Shown piece by piece: positions 7,885 to 16,973 of a DNA stretch of 64,000 bases; the first letter of the stretch is position 1, and each line of letters begins with the position of its first letter. The stretch covers positions 466,429-530,428 of the forward strand of contig NZ_JAFMSY010000002.1 in NCBI RefSeq assembly GCF_017916455.1, given 5' to 3'. Source of the stretch: Nocardioides xinjiangensis. Its GTDB lineage: Bacteria; Actinomycetota; Actinomycetes; Propionibacteriales; Nocardioidaceae. The notes beneath the pieces are model-generated. The model saw only the letters and a program-made list of their open reading frames with translations, was not told the DNA's origin and searched no databases. Position numbers and translations under genes: made by a program.

Positions 7885-9966
7885 ATGGCCCGATCGGAGG
7901 GCAGAGGCGCGACACTCGCCGACGCGCTCGGACGCAGCAGGGCCGCCCGGTTCGTGGGCCGCGCGGCCGAGCAGGAGATGTTCGGGCAGATCCTGTCCGG
8001 CGGGTCCAGCGTCCGGGTGGTGTGGATCCATGGTCCGGGCGGCGTAGGGAAGAGCTCACTCACACAGGCGTTCCGACGGCAGGCGGCCGGCGCCGGGAGG
8101 TTGGCGATCCAGGTCGACTTCGCGTCAGTGGAACCCCGTCCGGACGCCCTCCTGCGCGAGGCCGCTGTGCAGGGCTGGGCGACGGACGGCGATCCCGCAC
8201 CGATCATCACGCTCGACAGCTTCGAGCGCGCGGCGGCACTGGAGGGCTGGCTCCAGCACGACTGGCTTCCCGCGCTGCCCGCGGCGGCGATCGTGGTCGT
8301 CGCCGGACGCAGGCCGCCGTCCCACCTCTGGCGGTCGGACGAGGGATGGCGGGAGTTGCTCGGCGAGATCCGGCTGCGCAACTTCGCACCGGAGGAGACC
8401 GCCGCCTACCTGGCCGGGTGCGACGTGCCCGAGTCCGAGCACGAGACCGCCGCCGAGCTGACGCACGGTCACCCCCTGGCCCTGTCCCTCGTCGCCGACC
8501 TGGCCCGGCACGACTCGGCGAAGTCGCTGACCCGGCTCGAGGACGCGCCGGACCTGGTCGACGAGCTGGTCCGCCGGCTGGTCGACAGCATCCCGGACGA
8601 GGCGCACCGTCGCGCGCTGCAGCTGTGCGCCCACGCCTGGATGACCACGGAGGACCTGCTGAGGGAGGTGCTCGAGACGCGGCGCGCCGGCGAGCTGCTG
8701 GCGTGGTTGCGCGGGCTGTCGCTGGTCGAGGTGGGTCCCTATGGCGTCTTCCCCCACGACCTGGCGCGCGACGTCATCGACGCGGATCTCCGCTGGCGCG
8801 ACGCCGTCGCCTACGCAGACCTGCACCGGCGGGTGCAGCGGTCGAGCGTCCGTCGTGCCACACAGGTCACGGGCGCCGAGCAACAGCGGGCGATCATGCA
8901 GGTCGTCCACGCGCACCGGCACAGCGCGACGGCCGCGTTCTGGAACTACGACGAGCTCGGTACGGCGTACTTCGACGGCGTGCGCCCCACGGACGCGGAC
9001 CACCTCCTGCAGATGACCAGCCGCCACCAGGGAGACGCGCAGGCTGCCCTGGTCGAGCACTGGCTCGGCCGGCAGCCCGGAGCGTTCCGTGTCGTCCGAA
9101 CCAAGGCATCCGAGCCTGCCGGCTTCGCTGCGGTGGTGCGTCTGGACCTGGCCGACGCTTCCGACCTTGCGCGCGACCCGACGATGCGAGCGGCGCGCGA
9201 GGCGATCGAGCGCCGACGCCCGCTCCGGCCGGGGGACCACGCGACTGTGATGCGGTTCCTCATCGACGCGGAGCGCAACCAGTCGCCCTCCCGGACCCTG
9301 AACCTGGGCCCGGTGCTGAGCATCCAGACCCTGTTGGAGGACCCGGCGACGGCGTGGGACGTGATCTGCTGGGTCGACTCGGGTGCCATGGACCCGCTCA
9401 TGGAGTTCATCGACTACCAGCGGCTGGACGGTGCCGAGCACCGCATCGGCGCGGGGGCCTACGCCTTGTTCGGACGCGACTTCCGGCGCGGGTCGCTGGC
9501 CGACTGGTTCGACCTGCTGGCCGACCGCGAGCTGGGCGCTCCGGTGATGTCGCCGACCGGTCGGTCCGACCTGCTCGCCCTGTCCTTCGACGAGTTCGCC
9601 ACGAGCGTCGGTCGGGCACTCAAGGACCTCCACCGCCGCGACCAGCTGGTGGCCAACCCGCTGTGCCGGAGCCGGTTGGTGGTCGAGGGCGACGACGACC
9701 ACGAGCCAGCCGACCGCCTGGCCGCCCTGATCCGCGACGCTGCGGACGCCCTCGCGGGCCATCCTCGCGAGGAGCGGCTCGCCCGGGCGATCGATCGCAC
9801 CTACCTCCGCCCCGCTCCCACGCAGGAGGCGGCGGCTGAGGTCCTCGGCCTGCCGTTCAGCACCTACCGGCGACACCTGACGCGCGGGGTCGAGCGGATC
9901 GTCGAGATGCTGTGGCGCCGGGAGATCGGTGGCCAGGAAGTGAGCAGCAACCGGTCTGGAGAGTGA
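7885..9966 (+). CDS. STAND/AAA-type ATPase with C-terminal helix-turn-helix-like region
   Basis: A 693-residue protein. An N-terminal FVGRAAEQEMF motif leads into a P-loop GPGGVGKS (50-57) and a likely Walker B IITLDSFE near residue 110, followed by an LRNFAPEETAAYLAGC winged-helix-type region; this is the layout of STAND signalling NTPases. The middle 350 residues match nothing I can name. The C-terminus, PTQEAAAEVLGLPFSTYRRH, looks like a DNA-binding helix-turn-helix, so it is probably an ATP-dependent transcription regulator or sensor. Candidate targets are the FAD oxidoreductase and DUF5995 genes directly downstream. STAND proteins can also act in phage defence, but no effector domain is visible. 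Confidence 0.75.
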   Translation: MARSEGRGATLADALGRSRAARFVGRAAEQEMFGQILSGGSSVRVVWIHGPGGVGKSSLTQAFRRQAAGAGRLAIQVDFASVEPRPDALLREAAVQGWATDGDPAPIITLDSFERAAALEGWLQHDWLPALPAAAIVVVAGRRPPSHLWRSDEGWRELLGEIRLRNFAPEETAAYLAGCDVPESEHETAAELTHGHPLALSLVADLARHDSAKSLTRLEDAPDLVDELVRRLVDSIPDEAHRRALQLCAHAWMTTEDLLREVLETRRAGELLAWLRGLSLVEVGPYGVFPHDLARDVIDADLRWRDAVAYADLHRRVQRSSVRRATQVTGAEQQRAIMQVVHAHRHSATAAFWNYDELGTAYFDGVRPTDADHLLQMTSRHQGDAQAALVEHWLGRQPGAFRVVRTKASEPAGFAAVVRLDLADASDLARDPTMRAAREAIERRRPLRPGDHATVMRFLIDAERNQSPSRTLNLGPVLSIQTLLEDPATAWDVICWVDSGAMDPLMEFIDYQRLDGAEHRIGAGAYALFGRDFRRGSLADWFDLLADRELGAPVMSPTGRSDLLALSFDEFATSVGRALKDLHRRDQLVANPLCRSRLVVEGDDDHEPADRLAALIRDAADALAGHPREERLARAIDRTYLRPAPTQEAAAEVLGLPFSTYRRHLTRGVERIVEMLWRREIGGQEVSSNRSGE

Positions 9967-10015
9967 GCAGCGACCTGGATGACGGTGCTGGCATCCGTCG
10001 ACCAGGAGGTGTTCC

Positions 10016-11389
10016 ATGAAGTCCAACCCGACGCCGGCTCGCGACCGTGCGGTCGTCATCGGCGCCAGCATGGCCGGACTGCTCGCTGCACGCGTGCTCG
10101 CCGACCACTACACCGAGGTCATCCTCGTCGATCGCGACCAGCTGACCGGCGGCCACGAGCCGCGCCGCGGCGTGCCGCAGGGTCGCCACATCCACTCCGT
10201 CCTCGGCCGAGGGGACGAGATCCTCGCCGAGCTCTTCCCCGGCATCCGCGACGACTTCGCGGCGGCCGGCGCGGCGAGCGCGCGGATCGCCGGCGAGGTC
10301 CGGTTCATCAACGCGTACGGCGTGCTCCCGCGCGTCGAGGTGACCACCCCCTCGATCTGCGCCACGAGGCCGCTGATCGAGGACGTCGTACGGGAGCGCG
10401 TGCTCGCGGACCCCGCGGTCGAGCTGCGGGACAACACCGACGCGGCCGGCGTGATGGTGGACGGCGGTGGCCGGATCAGGGGCGTGCGGCTCGTCGCGCG
10501 CGACGATCACCGGGACCTGCCGCTGTCCGCGGATCTCGTCGTCGACGCGAGCGGGCGTTCCGGGCGCTCCGTCGCGTGGCTCGACGGGCTCGGCCACGGG
10601 CGGCCACCCGAGGACATCGTCCACTCGAACATGGGCTACGCGACACGCCGTTACCGGTTGGCCGGCTCGACCGGGCGCGACCAGTTCATCGTCGTGGCGG
10701 CACGGCCGGACCGTCCGATCGGCATGGCCGCCGGCGTCGTGGAGAACGACTCCTGGGTCGTGACCTTGTTCGGCTACGGCAGCCACCAGCCCTCCGGCGC
10801 GGAGGAAGACTTCCTCCCCCAGCTCGAGGCGATCGCTCCTCGTGACCTGTTCGCCGCCGTGCTGGGGGGCCAGCCGCTCGGGCCGGTCGTGACCCATCGC
10901 ACGCCGACGAGCATCCGGCGCAACTACCAGCGGATGCGCACCTTCCCACGCGGCCTGATCGTCTTCGGCGACGCCCTCTGCTGCTTCAACCCCATCTACG
11001 GTCAGGGGATCACCGTCGCCGCACAGCAGTCCCTGGTCCTGCGGTCCTGGCTCGAGAGCGGCAGCGACGACCCTCGCGTCTTCTTCCGTCACGCTGCGCC
11101 AGTGGTCCGAGGCGCTTGGGACATCGTGAGCGGCGCCGACCTGTCGATTCCCGAGGTGCCCGGGGACCGCCCCCTGTCGGTGCGTGTGATCGGGCGTTAC
11201 ATGTCGCGGCTGCAAGCGGCGGCCGTCGGAGACCCCGTCGTCGGACACGCCTACCTGCGCGTCCTCAACCTCCTCGACCGGCCCACCGCGTTGATGCGGC
11301 CCGCCATCGCCGCGCGCGTCCTGCGTCCCGGTGCCGCCGTTCGAGCTCTCGCCCCGACCGACCCCCAGCCCACGGCAGTCGGGGCATGA
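10016..11389 (+). CDS. FAD-dependent oxidoreductase / monooxygenase
   Basis: A 457-residue flavoprotein. An N-terminal Rossmann motif VVIGASMAGLLAARVLADHY (14-33) is followed by VDRD about 38-41, DASGRSGRS near 180 and the second FAD motif GLIVFGDALCCFNPIYGQG near 312, as in squalene-epoxidase, halogenase and PHBH-type monooxygenases. A strong AGGAGGT (10003-10009) lies 7 nt before the ATG. The substrate is unknown. It lies 49 bp after the STAND ATPase gene and before the DUF5995 gene, which suggests a small regulated operon. Confidence 0.85.
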   Translation: MKSNPTPARDRAVVIGASMAGLLAARVLADHYTEVILVDRDQLTGGHEPRRGVPQGRHIHSVLGRGDEILAELFPGIRDDFAAAGAASARIAGEVRFINAYGVLPRVEVTTPSICATRPLIEDVVRERVLADPAVELRDNTDAAGVMVDGGGRIRGVRLVARDDHRDLPLSADLVVDASGRSGRSVAWLDGLGHGRPPEDIVHSNMGYATRRYRLAGSTGRDQFIVVAARPDRPIGMAAGVVENDSWVVTLFGYGSHQPSGAEEDFLPQLEAIAPRDLFAAVLGGQPLGPVVTHRTPTSIRRNYQRMRTFPRGLIVFGDALCCFNPIYGQGITVAAQQSLVLRSWLESGSDDPRVFFRHAAPVVRGAWDIVSGADLSIPEVPGDRPLSVRVIGRYMSRLQAAAVGDPVVGHAYLRVLNLLDRPTALMRPAIAARVLRPGAAVRALAPTDPQPTAVGA

Positions 11390-11665
11390 CACGGGCCAGC
11401 CGGTGGACCGACTCCGGGGCCGGGCGTCACCGCGCTCGCCGTGCCCGTGTTCGGGAAGGTACCGCTGCGCTGCCACGCACGACGTGCGCGCATCCGCGAC
11501 GAGATGTCGCGCAGGTTCGACGCCGCACGGACGGCGGCGCGCTCGGGCTGGCTGCCGGTGGGACCGAGTCCTGGAGGCACCCCGTTGTGGTCGCCGTCGG
11601 ACGGGTACCGGTGGCAGGCGGCCCCGGACGGGTGCTGTGCAGGACGCGGAGATCGGACACCACGT

Positions 11666-12418
11666 ATGGCGCCGGACGAGGGCGGTGTGGCAGCCGTGGT
11701 GGCGCGCATGCAGCAGTGCCTGGACCGTCTCGGGCCGGCCCAGCACGGACACCGGGCGTTCCTGAGCACCTACCTGCGCACGACCGTCGCCGTCGGGGAG
11801 GCGATCGGACGAGGCGTCTTCGAGGACAGCACGTGGGTCGAGGCGTGGGACGTGGCGTTCGCGGACCTCTACTTCGATGCGCTCGATGCCGACGCGACCG
11901 CCGGCGAACGGGTGCCGCTGCCCTGGCGGCTCGCACTCGGTGCACCGCCCGACCTGCCGCCGCTGCGGCACGTGCTGCTGGGCATCAACGCCCACATCAA
12001 CTACGACCTGCCCCAGGCCCTGTTGGCGGTGATCGACGACCGTGACTTCGCCGACCCGGTCGTGATGGAGCGGCGGCGGCGCGACCACGAGCGGATCGAC
12101 GCGGTGCTCCGGGCGCGCGTCGGTGCCGAGAACGAGGAGCTGGTCGCCCAGTCGGGCGTGACGCTGCTCGACCGGGTCCTGCAGCCCGTGAACCACCGGG
12201 CCTCCGGGCGGTTCCTGCGCATGGCGCGGCGCAAGGTTTGGCACAACGCGCTCGAGCTGCAGCAGGCCCGTCTCACCGGACCGGAGGCGTACGCCGTCCG
12301 GCTCCGGGAGCTCGAGGCGTTGAGCGCTGCGCGCATCGACGACCTGCTCGCGCCCGGGCCGGTGCTCCTGCGCCTCGGCATCAACGGCTCCGGGATCCTC
12401 CTGCCGCCCGTGCGGTGA
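11666..12418 (+). CDS. DUF5995 family protein
   Basis: About 250 residues of an all-alpha protein carrying HVLLGINAHINYDLPQALL, the hallmark of DUF5995, and ending RLGINGSGILLPPVR. The function of the family is unknown; the conserved His/Asn residues may bind metal. The frame stays open further upstream to 11441, but that extension is Arg-rich and unlike the family, so I chose the ATG at 11666 (MAPDEGGVAAVVARM). No clear ribosome-binding site is visible, so the start is uncertain. The 276 bp before it hold nothing else that I recognise. Confidence 0.75.
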   Translation: MAPDEGGVAAVVARMQQCLDRLGPAQHGHRAFLSTYLRTTVAVGEAIGRGVFEDSTWVEAWDVAFADLYFDALDADATAGERVPLPWRLALGAPPDLPPLRHVLLGINAHINYDLPQALLAVIDDRDFADPVVMERRRRDHERIDAVLRARVGAENEELVAQSGVTLLDRVLQPVNHRASGRFLRMARRKVWHNALELQQARLTGPEAYAVRLRELEALSAARIDDLLAPGPVLLRLGINGSGILLPPVR

Positions 12419-12512
12419 CGTACTTCTTCTGCTTCGGCCTGGGGCGGATCCGAGCGTGCACGTGCCCGACCCGCGAACCCGCACGCCCCGGGAGCGGCGG
12501 AGCCGTCCCCCG

Positions 12513-13247
12513 TCATCCGAGGAGGACGAACGACCCCAGCGCCACGAGCCAGGACGCGAACGAGCCGAGCAGGAAGTACTCCGTCATCTCGTGCACTGTC
12601 TGCTGCTCGTGACGTGAGGAGAGCTCGGGGAAGCGCAGCAGTCCCTTGGCCGCGACGACCACGCTGGCAGCGGTCACCTGGCCCCCGAGGGCGAGGGCGA
12701 GGATGAAGACGCGCTCGAGGGGCCCGAGGAGCCGGCCGCCCTTGAGCTGCGTCGGCGGCAGCGCGCCGTCGGCGCGCGGATTGATCGTGCCGGTCGCCTT
12801 GAGCACCAGCCGCACGAGGACGTTGCCGGTCGACAGCTGCACCGCGAAGGCGCCGAGCAGCAGCAGGAAGCGGTCGGCCGGGACGTCGCCCAGGTCGGCC
12901 ACGGCGAGCGAGGCGAGCCAGCGTCCGAGCGGACCCGCGGCGTCGGGCGCCAGGCCCGAGCAGGCGATGGCCCCCAGCAGCGCGACGACGAACACCCCCA
13001 GCGGGAGCCGGGCCGCCTTCGGGCCCGGGTGGCCGAAGCCCCAGGTGACCGTGAGACCCCACACCAGCACGACCGCGACGATGACCAGGAGCGCACCGAC
13101 GTCACGACCCGACGTCAGCCCGGCGAGCAGGCCGGTGCAGAGCGCCACCAGCGCGCCGACGCACTCCGGCAGGAACCGGGTCCTGCGCACGGAGTGCGTG
13201 AGGTCGGTGACCGCGAAGCCGATCAGCAGGATCCCGAGCCAGCTCAC
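12513..13247 (-). CDS. Multi-pass membrane protein, partner of SatD-like regulator
   Basis: About 244 residues with six or more hydrophobic segments. It starts VSWLGILLIGFAVTDLTHSV and ends MTEYFLLGSFASWLVALGSF; it resembles DUF3307-type membrane proteins that are often coupled to SatD-like proteins, a placement I hold with moderate confidence. The GTG start overlaps the stop of the upstream satD-like gene by 4 nt, and AAGGAGG lies 7 nt before it. The pair should be co-translated. Function unknown; a role in transport or membrane stress is only a guess. Confidence 0.7.
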   Translation of the reverse strand: MSWLGILLIGFAVTDLTHSVRRTRFLPECVGALVALCTGLLAGLTSGRDVGALLVIVAVVLVWGLTVTWGFGHPGPKAARLPLGVFVVALLGAIACSGLAPDAAGPLGRWLASLAVADLGDVPADRFLLLLGAFAVQLSTGNVLVRLVLKATGTINPRADGALPPTQLKGGRLLGPLERVFILALALGGQVTAASVVVAAKGLLRFPELSSRHEQQTVHEMTEYFLLGSFASWLVALGSFVLLG

Positions 13248-13912
13248 CGGTCGCCTCCTTCCTGCTGCTCGTCGCCTCGTCCGGGCCCGAGCATGTCGTG
13301 GGCGGCGACGATCGCCGCCAGGCCGTCGGCGCGCACCCGCTGCGATACCGCGGACGGGCTGATCCCCAGCTCCTCGGCGACGTCGCGCTGCGTCTCGTGG
13401 GACAGCAGACCACGCAGCACCGACACCGAGCGCTCCGACAGGCCGCTCACGCGCTCGTCGCGCAGCACGAGCGCGGCGTTCACCAGCCCGGGGTCCGGAC
13501 CGCCCGGCGCCCCGTCCGCGACGGCATACGCCGTGCGCAGCCACCGCTGGGCCGAGGTCGACTCCGACCGCGCGGCGGCCTCGATCGCCGACCGGGCCGC
13601 CCACCAGCCGGGGCCGTCCTCGATCCCGGCCCCGGCGTCGAGGAGCGTCGTGCCGCCCCAGCCGATCCCGTGCCGCACGTCGCACACCGTCCACATCTCG
13701 ACCCGCACGAGGAGCGTCGCCTGCACGGCCTCGCCGACGGTGGCGAAGGTCCCCTGGAACTCGTCGCCCGCAGTGATCCACAGGGGCCGCACCGGGGCGA
13801 GGAGGTCGTTGACCGTGGCGATCGCGCGCGACAGCTCCTCGTGGAGGCGCCGGCGGTCGAGCGAGGCGCGCGATCCGACGAGGTCGCCGATCACTGCAGC
13901 CATTTCCTTCAC
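13244..13912 (-). CDS. SatD family protein with C-terminal helix-turn-helix
   Basis: A 222-residue protein beginning VKEMAAVIGDLVGSR, the SatD family N-terminus, with the conserved WITAGDEFQG near residue 47. The C-terminal RDVAEELGISPSAVSQRVRA (about 174-193) is a clear helix-turn-helix, so the protein can bind DNA. The start is either the GTG at 13912 or the ATG at 13903; neither has a good ribosome-binding site. Two tandem palindromes lie just upstream and probably serve as its own operators. It forms an operon with the membrane protein that follows. Confidence 0.78.
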   Translation of the reverse strand: MKEMAAVIGDLVGSRASLDRRRLHEELSRAIATVNDLLAPVRPLWITAGDEFQGTFATVGEAVQATLLVRVEMWTVCDVRHGIGWGGTTLLDAGAGIEDGPGWWAARSAIEAAARSESTSAQRWLRTAYAVADGAPGGPDPGLVNAALVLRDERVSGLSERSVSVLRGLLSHETQRDVAEELGISPSAVSQRVRADGLAAIVAAHDMLGPGRGDEQQEGGDR

Positions 13913-13922
13913 TCAACCCATG

Positions 13923-13970
13923 GTGAAGGTTATTGCTTCATTTGTCTACCGATGAAGATTTCCGCTTCAT
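13923..13970 (-). promoter_or_regulatory. Two tandem 19-bp operators upstream of satD-like gene
   Basis: Two inverted repeats of the same design, read on the minus strand: ATGAAG-N7-CTTCAT at 13952-13970 and ATGAAG-N7-CTTCAC at 13923-13941. Their starts are 29 bp apart. The proximal one covers a likely -10 (TAACCT, 13927-13932), so binding there would block transcription. The distal one overlaps the last codon and stop of glnE. The half-sites are AT-rich for this genome, which makes chance unlikely. The SatD-like protein itself is the obvious candidate binder. Confidence 0.7.
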
Positions 13971-16963
13971 TCCCAGAAGACGTGCTCCACGACGGCGTGA
14001 GCGCGCCGCGTCGTGCGCAGGTAGTCGTTCACCATCTGGTCCGAGGCGCCCTGCGGATAGCCGAGCACCTGCGCGACGGCGGCCCGCTCGCGAGCGTCGC
14101 GCGGGAGCTGGTCGAACGGCTTGCCCCGCACGAGCGTCACGGCGTTGCGGACCCGGCTCACCAGGCGCCAGGCCTCGGCAAGGGTGGCGGCGTCGTCCTC
14201 GGCGATCAGCCCGGCCTCGGCTGCGGCCCGGAGCGCGGGCAGCGTCTGGGGCGTCCGCAGCCCCTCGACGCGCCCGGCGTGCCGCATCTGGAGGAGCTGC
14301 ACCGTCCACTCGACGTCGGCGAGCCCCCCGCGCCCGAGCTTGAGGTGGGTCTGCCGGTCGGCCCCGCGGGGCAGCCGCTCGTCGTCGACACGCGCCTTGA
14401 TCCGACGCACCTCGACCACGTCGGACTCCGAGATGCCGTCGGCGGGGAAGCGGATCGGGTCGACCAGCTCGGTGAACCGCCGTCGCAGGTCCTCGTCGCC
14501 GGCCACCGCGTCCGCCCGGAGCAGCGCCTGGAACTCCCACACGTGCGACCACTTGGCGTAGTAGGCGGCGTAGGACTCCACCGTGCGCACCATCGGTCCG
14601 TTCTTGCCCTCGGGGCGCAGGTCCGGGTCGACCTCGAGCGGCGGGTCGCTGGCCGGCAGGGACAGCAGCCGCCTGACCTCTCCGACCACGGCCGTGGCGA
14701 ACGACGAGGCCGCCTGCGGCTCGACGCCCGGCGCGGGCTCGTGCACGAACATCACGTCGGCGTCGCTGCCGTAGGACAGCTCGAAACCGCCGTAGCGGCC
14801 CATCGCGATGACCGCGATCCGGCTCGCAGGGGCCTCCAGGCCACGGTGCCGGCGCACCGACTCCGTGGCGACGGCGAGGGTCGCCTGCAGCGTGGCGTCG
14901 GTGAGGCGGCTGAGCCCCTGCCCGACCAGCGCCACGTCGGTCCCCGCCACGAGCTCGCCGCACGCGATCCGCAGCAGCTCGCGCCGGCGTACGGCGCGCA
15001 CCGCGGCGACCGCGGACTCCGGGGTCTCCGCGCGCTCGACCAGCGCCTGCATCTCGGCCAGCGCGGCCTCGGCGCTCAGCGGCACCAGCGACTCGCCGAG
15101 CATCTTCACCCCCTGCGGCTCGCGCTCGAGCAGGTCGGTGGCGTAGCGGGACGTGCCCAGGACGAGGGCCAGCCGCTGCGCGACCTGGCCCTCGTCGCGC
15201 AGCATCGTGAGGTACCACGGCGTGCGCCCGAGGCTCTCGCTGATCCGCCGGAAGCCGAAGAGCCCGGCGTCCGGGTCGGGCGAGTCGGCGAACCACTCCA
15301 GCAGCACCGGCAGCAGGGTGCGCTGGATGTCGGAGGTGCGGGAGACCCCGCTCGTGAGTGCCTCGAGGTGGCGCAACGCGGCCCGCGGGTCGGCGTACCC
15401 GAGGGCGGACAGCCGCGCCTCCGCGGCCTCCAGCGACAGCCGCGCCTCGCTGCCGGGCAGCTTGGCGACCGCCCCGAGGAGCGGACGGTAGAACAGCTTC
15501 TCGTGGAGCCGGCGCACCTCGCGGCGGTGGTAGCGCCACTGCTTGTCGAGCGCGGCGGCGGGCTCGGAGAGGAACCCGAGCGAGCGGCCGAGGCGGCGCA
15601 GCGACGCCTCGTCGTCGGGCAGCACGTGGGTGCGTCGCAGCTGGTGCAGCTGGATGCGGTGCTCGAGGGCGCGGAGGAAGGAGTAGGCCTCGTGCAGCCG
15701 CTCGCCGTCCTCGCGACCGACGTAGCCCCCGGCCGTCAGCCGGGCCAGCGCGCTGAGGGTCGCGCCCTCCCGCAGCGACGGGTCGGAGCGACCGTGGACC
15801 AGCTGCAGCAGCTGCACGGCGAACTCCACGTCGCGCAAACCGCCCGAGCCGAGCTTGAGCTGGCGCTCGGCCTCGTGTGCCGGGATGTGCTCGAGCACCC
15901 GGCGGCGCATCGCCTGCACGTCGCCGACGAAGCCCTCGCGCTCCGCGGCGCTCCACACCATCGGGGCCACCATCTCGCAGTAGCGGCGGCCGAGGTCCCG
16001 GTCACCGGCGACGGGGCGGGCCTTGAGCAGCGCCTGGAACTCCCAGGTCTTCGCCCACTTCTCGTAGTAGCCCCGGTGGCTGGCCAGCGTCCGCACGAGC
16101 GGGCCCTGGCTGCCCTCGGGCCGCAGGTTGGCGTCGACCGGCCAGATGGTGCCCTCGCGGGTGTGGTCGGAGCAGATCCGCATGAGGTGCGAGGCCATCT
16201 GCGTGGCGGCCCGCAGCGCCGTCCCGTCGGCGCCGCCTCCTTCCGGGCCGCCGTCGGACGCCGGCTCGTAGACGAAGACCACGTCGACGTCGGAGATGTA
16301 GTTGAGCTCGTGGCCGCCGCACTTGCCCATCGCGATCACGGCGAGGCGTGCGGTGCGCGCGCTCTCCCCCAGACGCGAGCGGGCGATCGCGAGCGCGGCG
16401 TCCAGCGTCGCCGCGGCGAGGTCGGACAGCTCGGCGGCCGCGTCGTCGACGCTGAGGTGGTGGGCCAGGTCGCGGGAGGCCAGCCGGAGCAGGATGCGCC
16501 GGTACTCCACGCGCAGCGCGTCGACCGCCTCCGCGTCCGGCAGCCCGGCGACGGGCTCCTCGGCGTGCGGGTCGGCGCCCACCGCCGCCAGCATCGCCTC
16601 ACGGACGGCGTACGCCGCGGTGCGGGTGCTGCCCAGCGTCGGGTCGGTCAGCTCCCGCCAGTGCTCCGGGTGTCGGACCAGGTGGTGCGTCAGCGCGACG
16701 CTGGCGCCGAGCACGCTGCACAGCCGCATGGCGGTGCCCTCGTCGTCGGCGACCTCCGCGAGCATCCGGCGCCCGGCCCCCTCCTCCTGCCCGTCGAGGG
16801 CCTCGACGAGTCGGAGCAGTCCGCCGAGCGCGGCGTCCGGGTCGGCGGAGGCGGCGAGCGTGTCGACGAGCGGCGCCCCCGCGTCACCGAGCCGCTCGAC
16901 GCCCTGCGCGGCGGCGGCGCCGTCGACGAACCCCTTGCGCACGAACGACCCGGGCGACGTCAT
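13967..16963 (-). CDS. glnE: Bifunctional glutamine synthetase adenylyltransferase/deadenylylase
   Basis: Large nitrogen-control enzyme (998 residues) that adenylylates and deadenylylates glutamine synthetase according to PII and glutamine signals. Both nucleotidyltransferase halves are visible. The N-terminal one has KCGGHELNYISDVDVVFVYE near 213-232, with the G(G/S)xELxxxSDxD pattern; the C-terminal one has GRYGGFELSYGSDADVMFVH near 724-743. HxxLR-type helices (DEASLRRLGRSLGF) lie between. It is 10 bp behind glnA2 on the same strand, the same order as in Mycobacterium, but here the satD-like gene rather than glnA1 follows. Confidence 0.95.
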   Translation of the reverse strand: MTSPGSFVRKGFVDGAAAAQGVERLGDAGAPLVDTLAASADPDAALGGLLRLVEALDGQEEGAGRRMLAEVADDEGTAMRLCSVLGASVALTHHLVRHPEHWRELTDPTLGSTRTAAYAVREAMLAAVGADPHAEEPVAGLPDAEAVDALRVEYRRILLRLASRDLAHHLSVDDAAAELSDLAAATLDAALAIARSRLGESARTARLAVIAMGKCGGHELNYISDVDVVFVYEPASDGGPEGGGADGTALRAATQMASHLMRICSDHTREGTIWPVDANLRPEGSQGPLVRTLASHRGYYEKWAKTWEFQALLKARPVAGDRDLGRRYCEMVAPMVWSAAEREGFVGDVQAMRRRVLEHIPAHEAERQLKLGSGGLRDVEFAVQLLQLVHGRSDPSLREGATLSALARLTAGGYVGREDGERLHEAYSFLRALEHRIQLHQLRRTHVLPDDEASLRRLGRSLGFLSEPAAALDKQWRYHRREVRRLHEKLFYRPLLGAVAKLPGSEARLSLEAAEARLSALGYADPRAALRHLEALTSGVSRTSDIQRTLLPVLLEWFADSPDPDAGLFGFRRISESLGRTPWYLTMLRDEGQVAQRLALVLGTSRYATDLLEREPQGVKMLGESLVPLSAEAALAEMQALVERAETPESAVAAVRAVRRRELLRIACGELVAGTDVALVGQGLSRLTDATLQATLAVATESVRRHRGLEAPASRIAVIAMGRYGGFELSYGSDADVMFVHEPAPGVEPQAASSFATAVVGEVRRLLSLPASDPPLEVDPDLRPEGKNGPMVRTVESYAAYYAKWSHVWEFQALLRADAVAGDEDLRRRFTELVDPIRFPADGISESDVVEVRRIKARVDDERLPRGADRQTHLKLGRGGLADVEWTVQLLQMRHAGRVEGLRTPQTLPALRAAAEAGLIAEDDAATLAEAWRLVSRVRNAVTLVRGKPFDQLPRDARERAAVAQVLGYPQGASDQMVNDYLRTTRRAHAVVEHVFWE

Positions 16964-16973
16964 GGGGCCGGCC

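Noticed and set aside
9979..10845. A 288-residue Arg-rich frame overlapping the FAD oxidoreductase gene
   Set aside because: It is a shadow frame; the codon pattern and FAD motifs belong to the frame starting at 10016 behind a strong ribosome-binding site.
11441..11665. N-terminal 75-residue extension of the DUF5995 protein
   Set aside because: The extension is Arg/Gly-rich and does not fit the family, whose members begin close to the chosen ATG.
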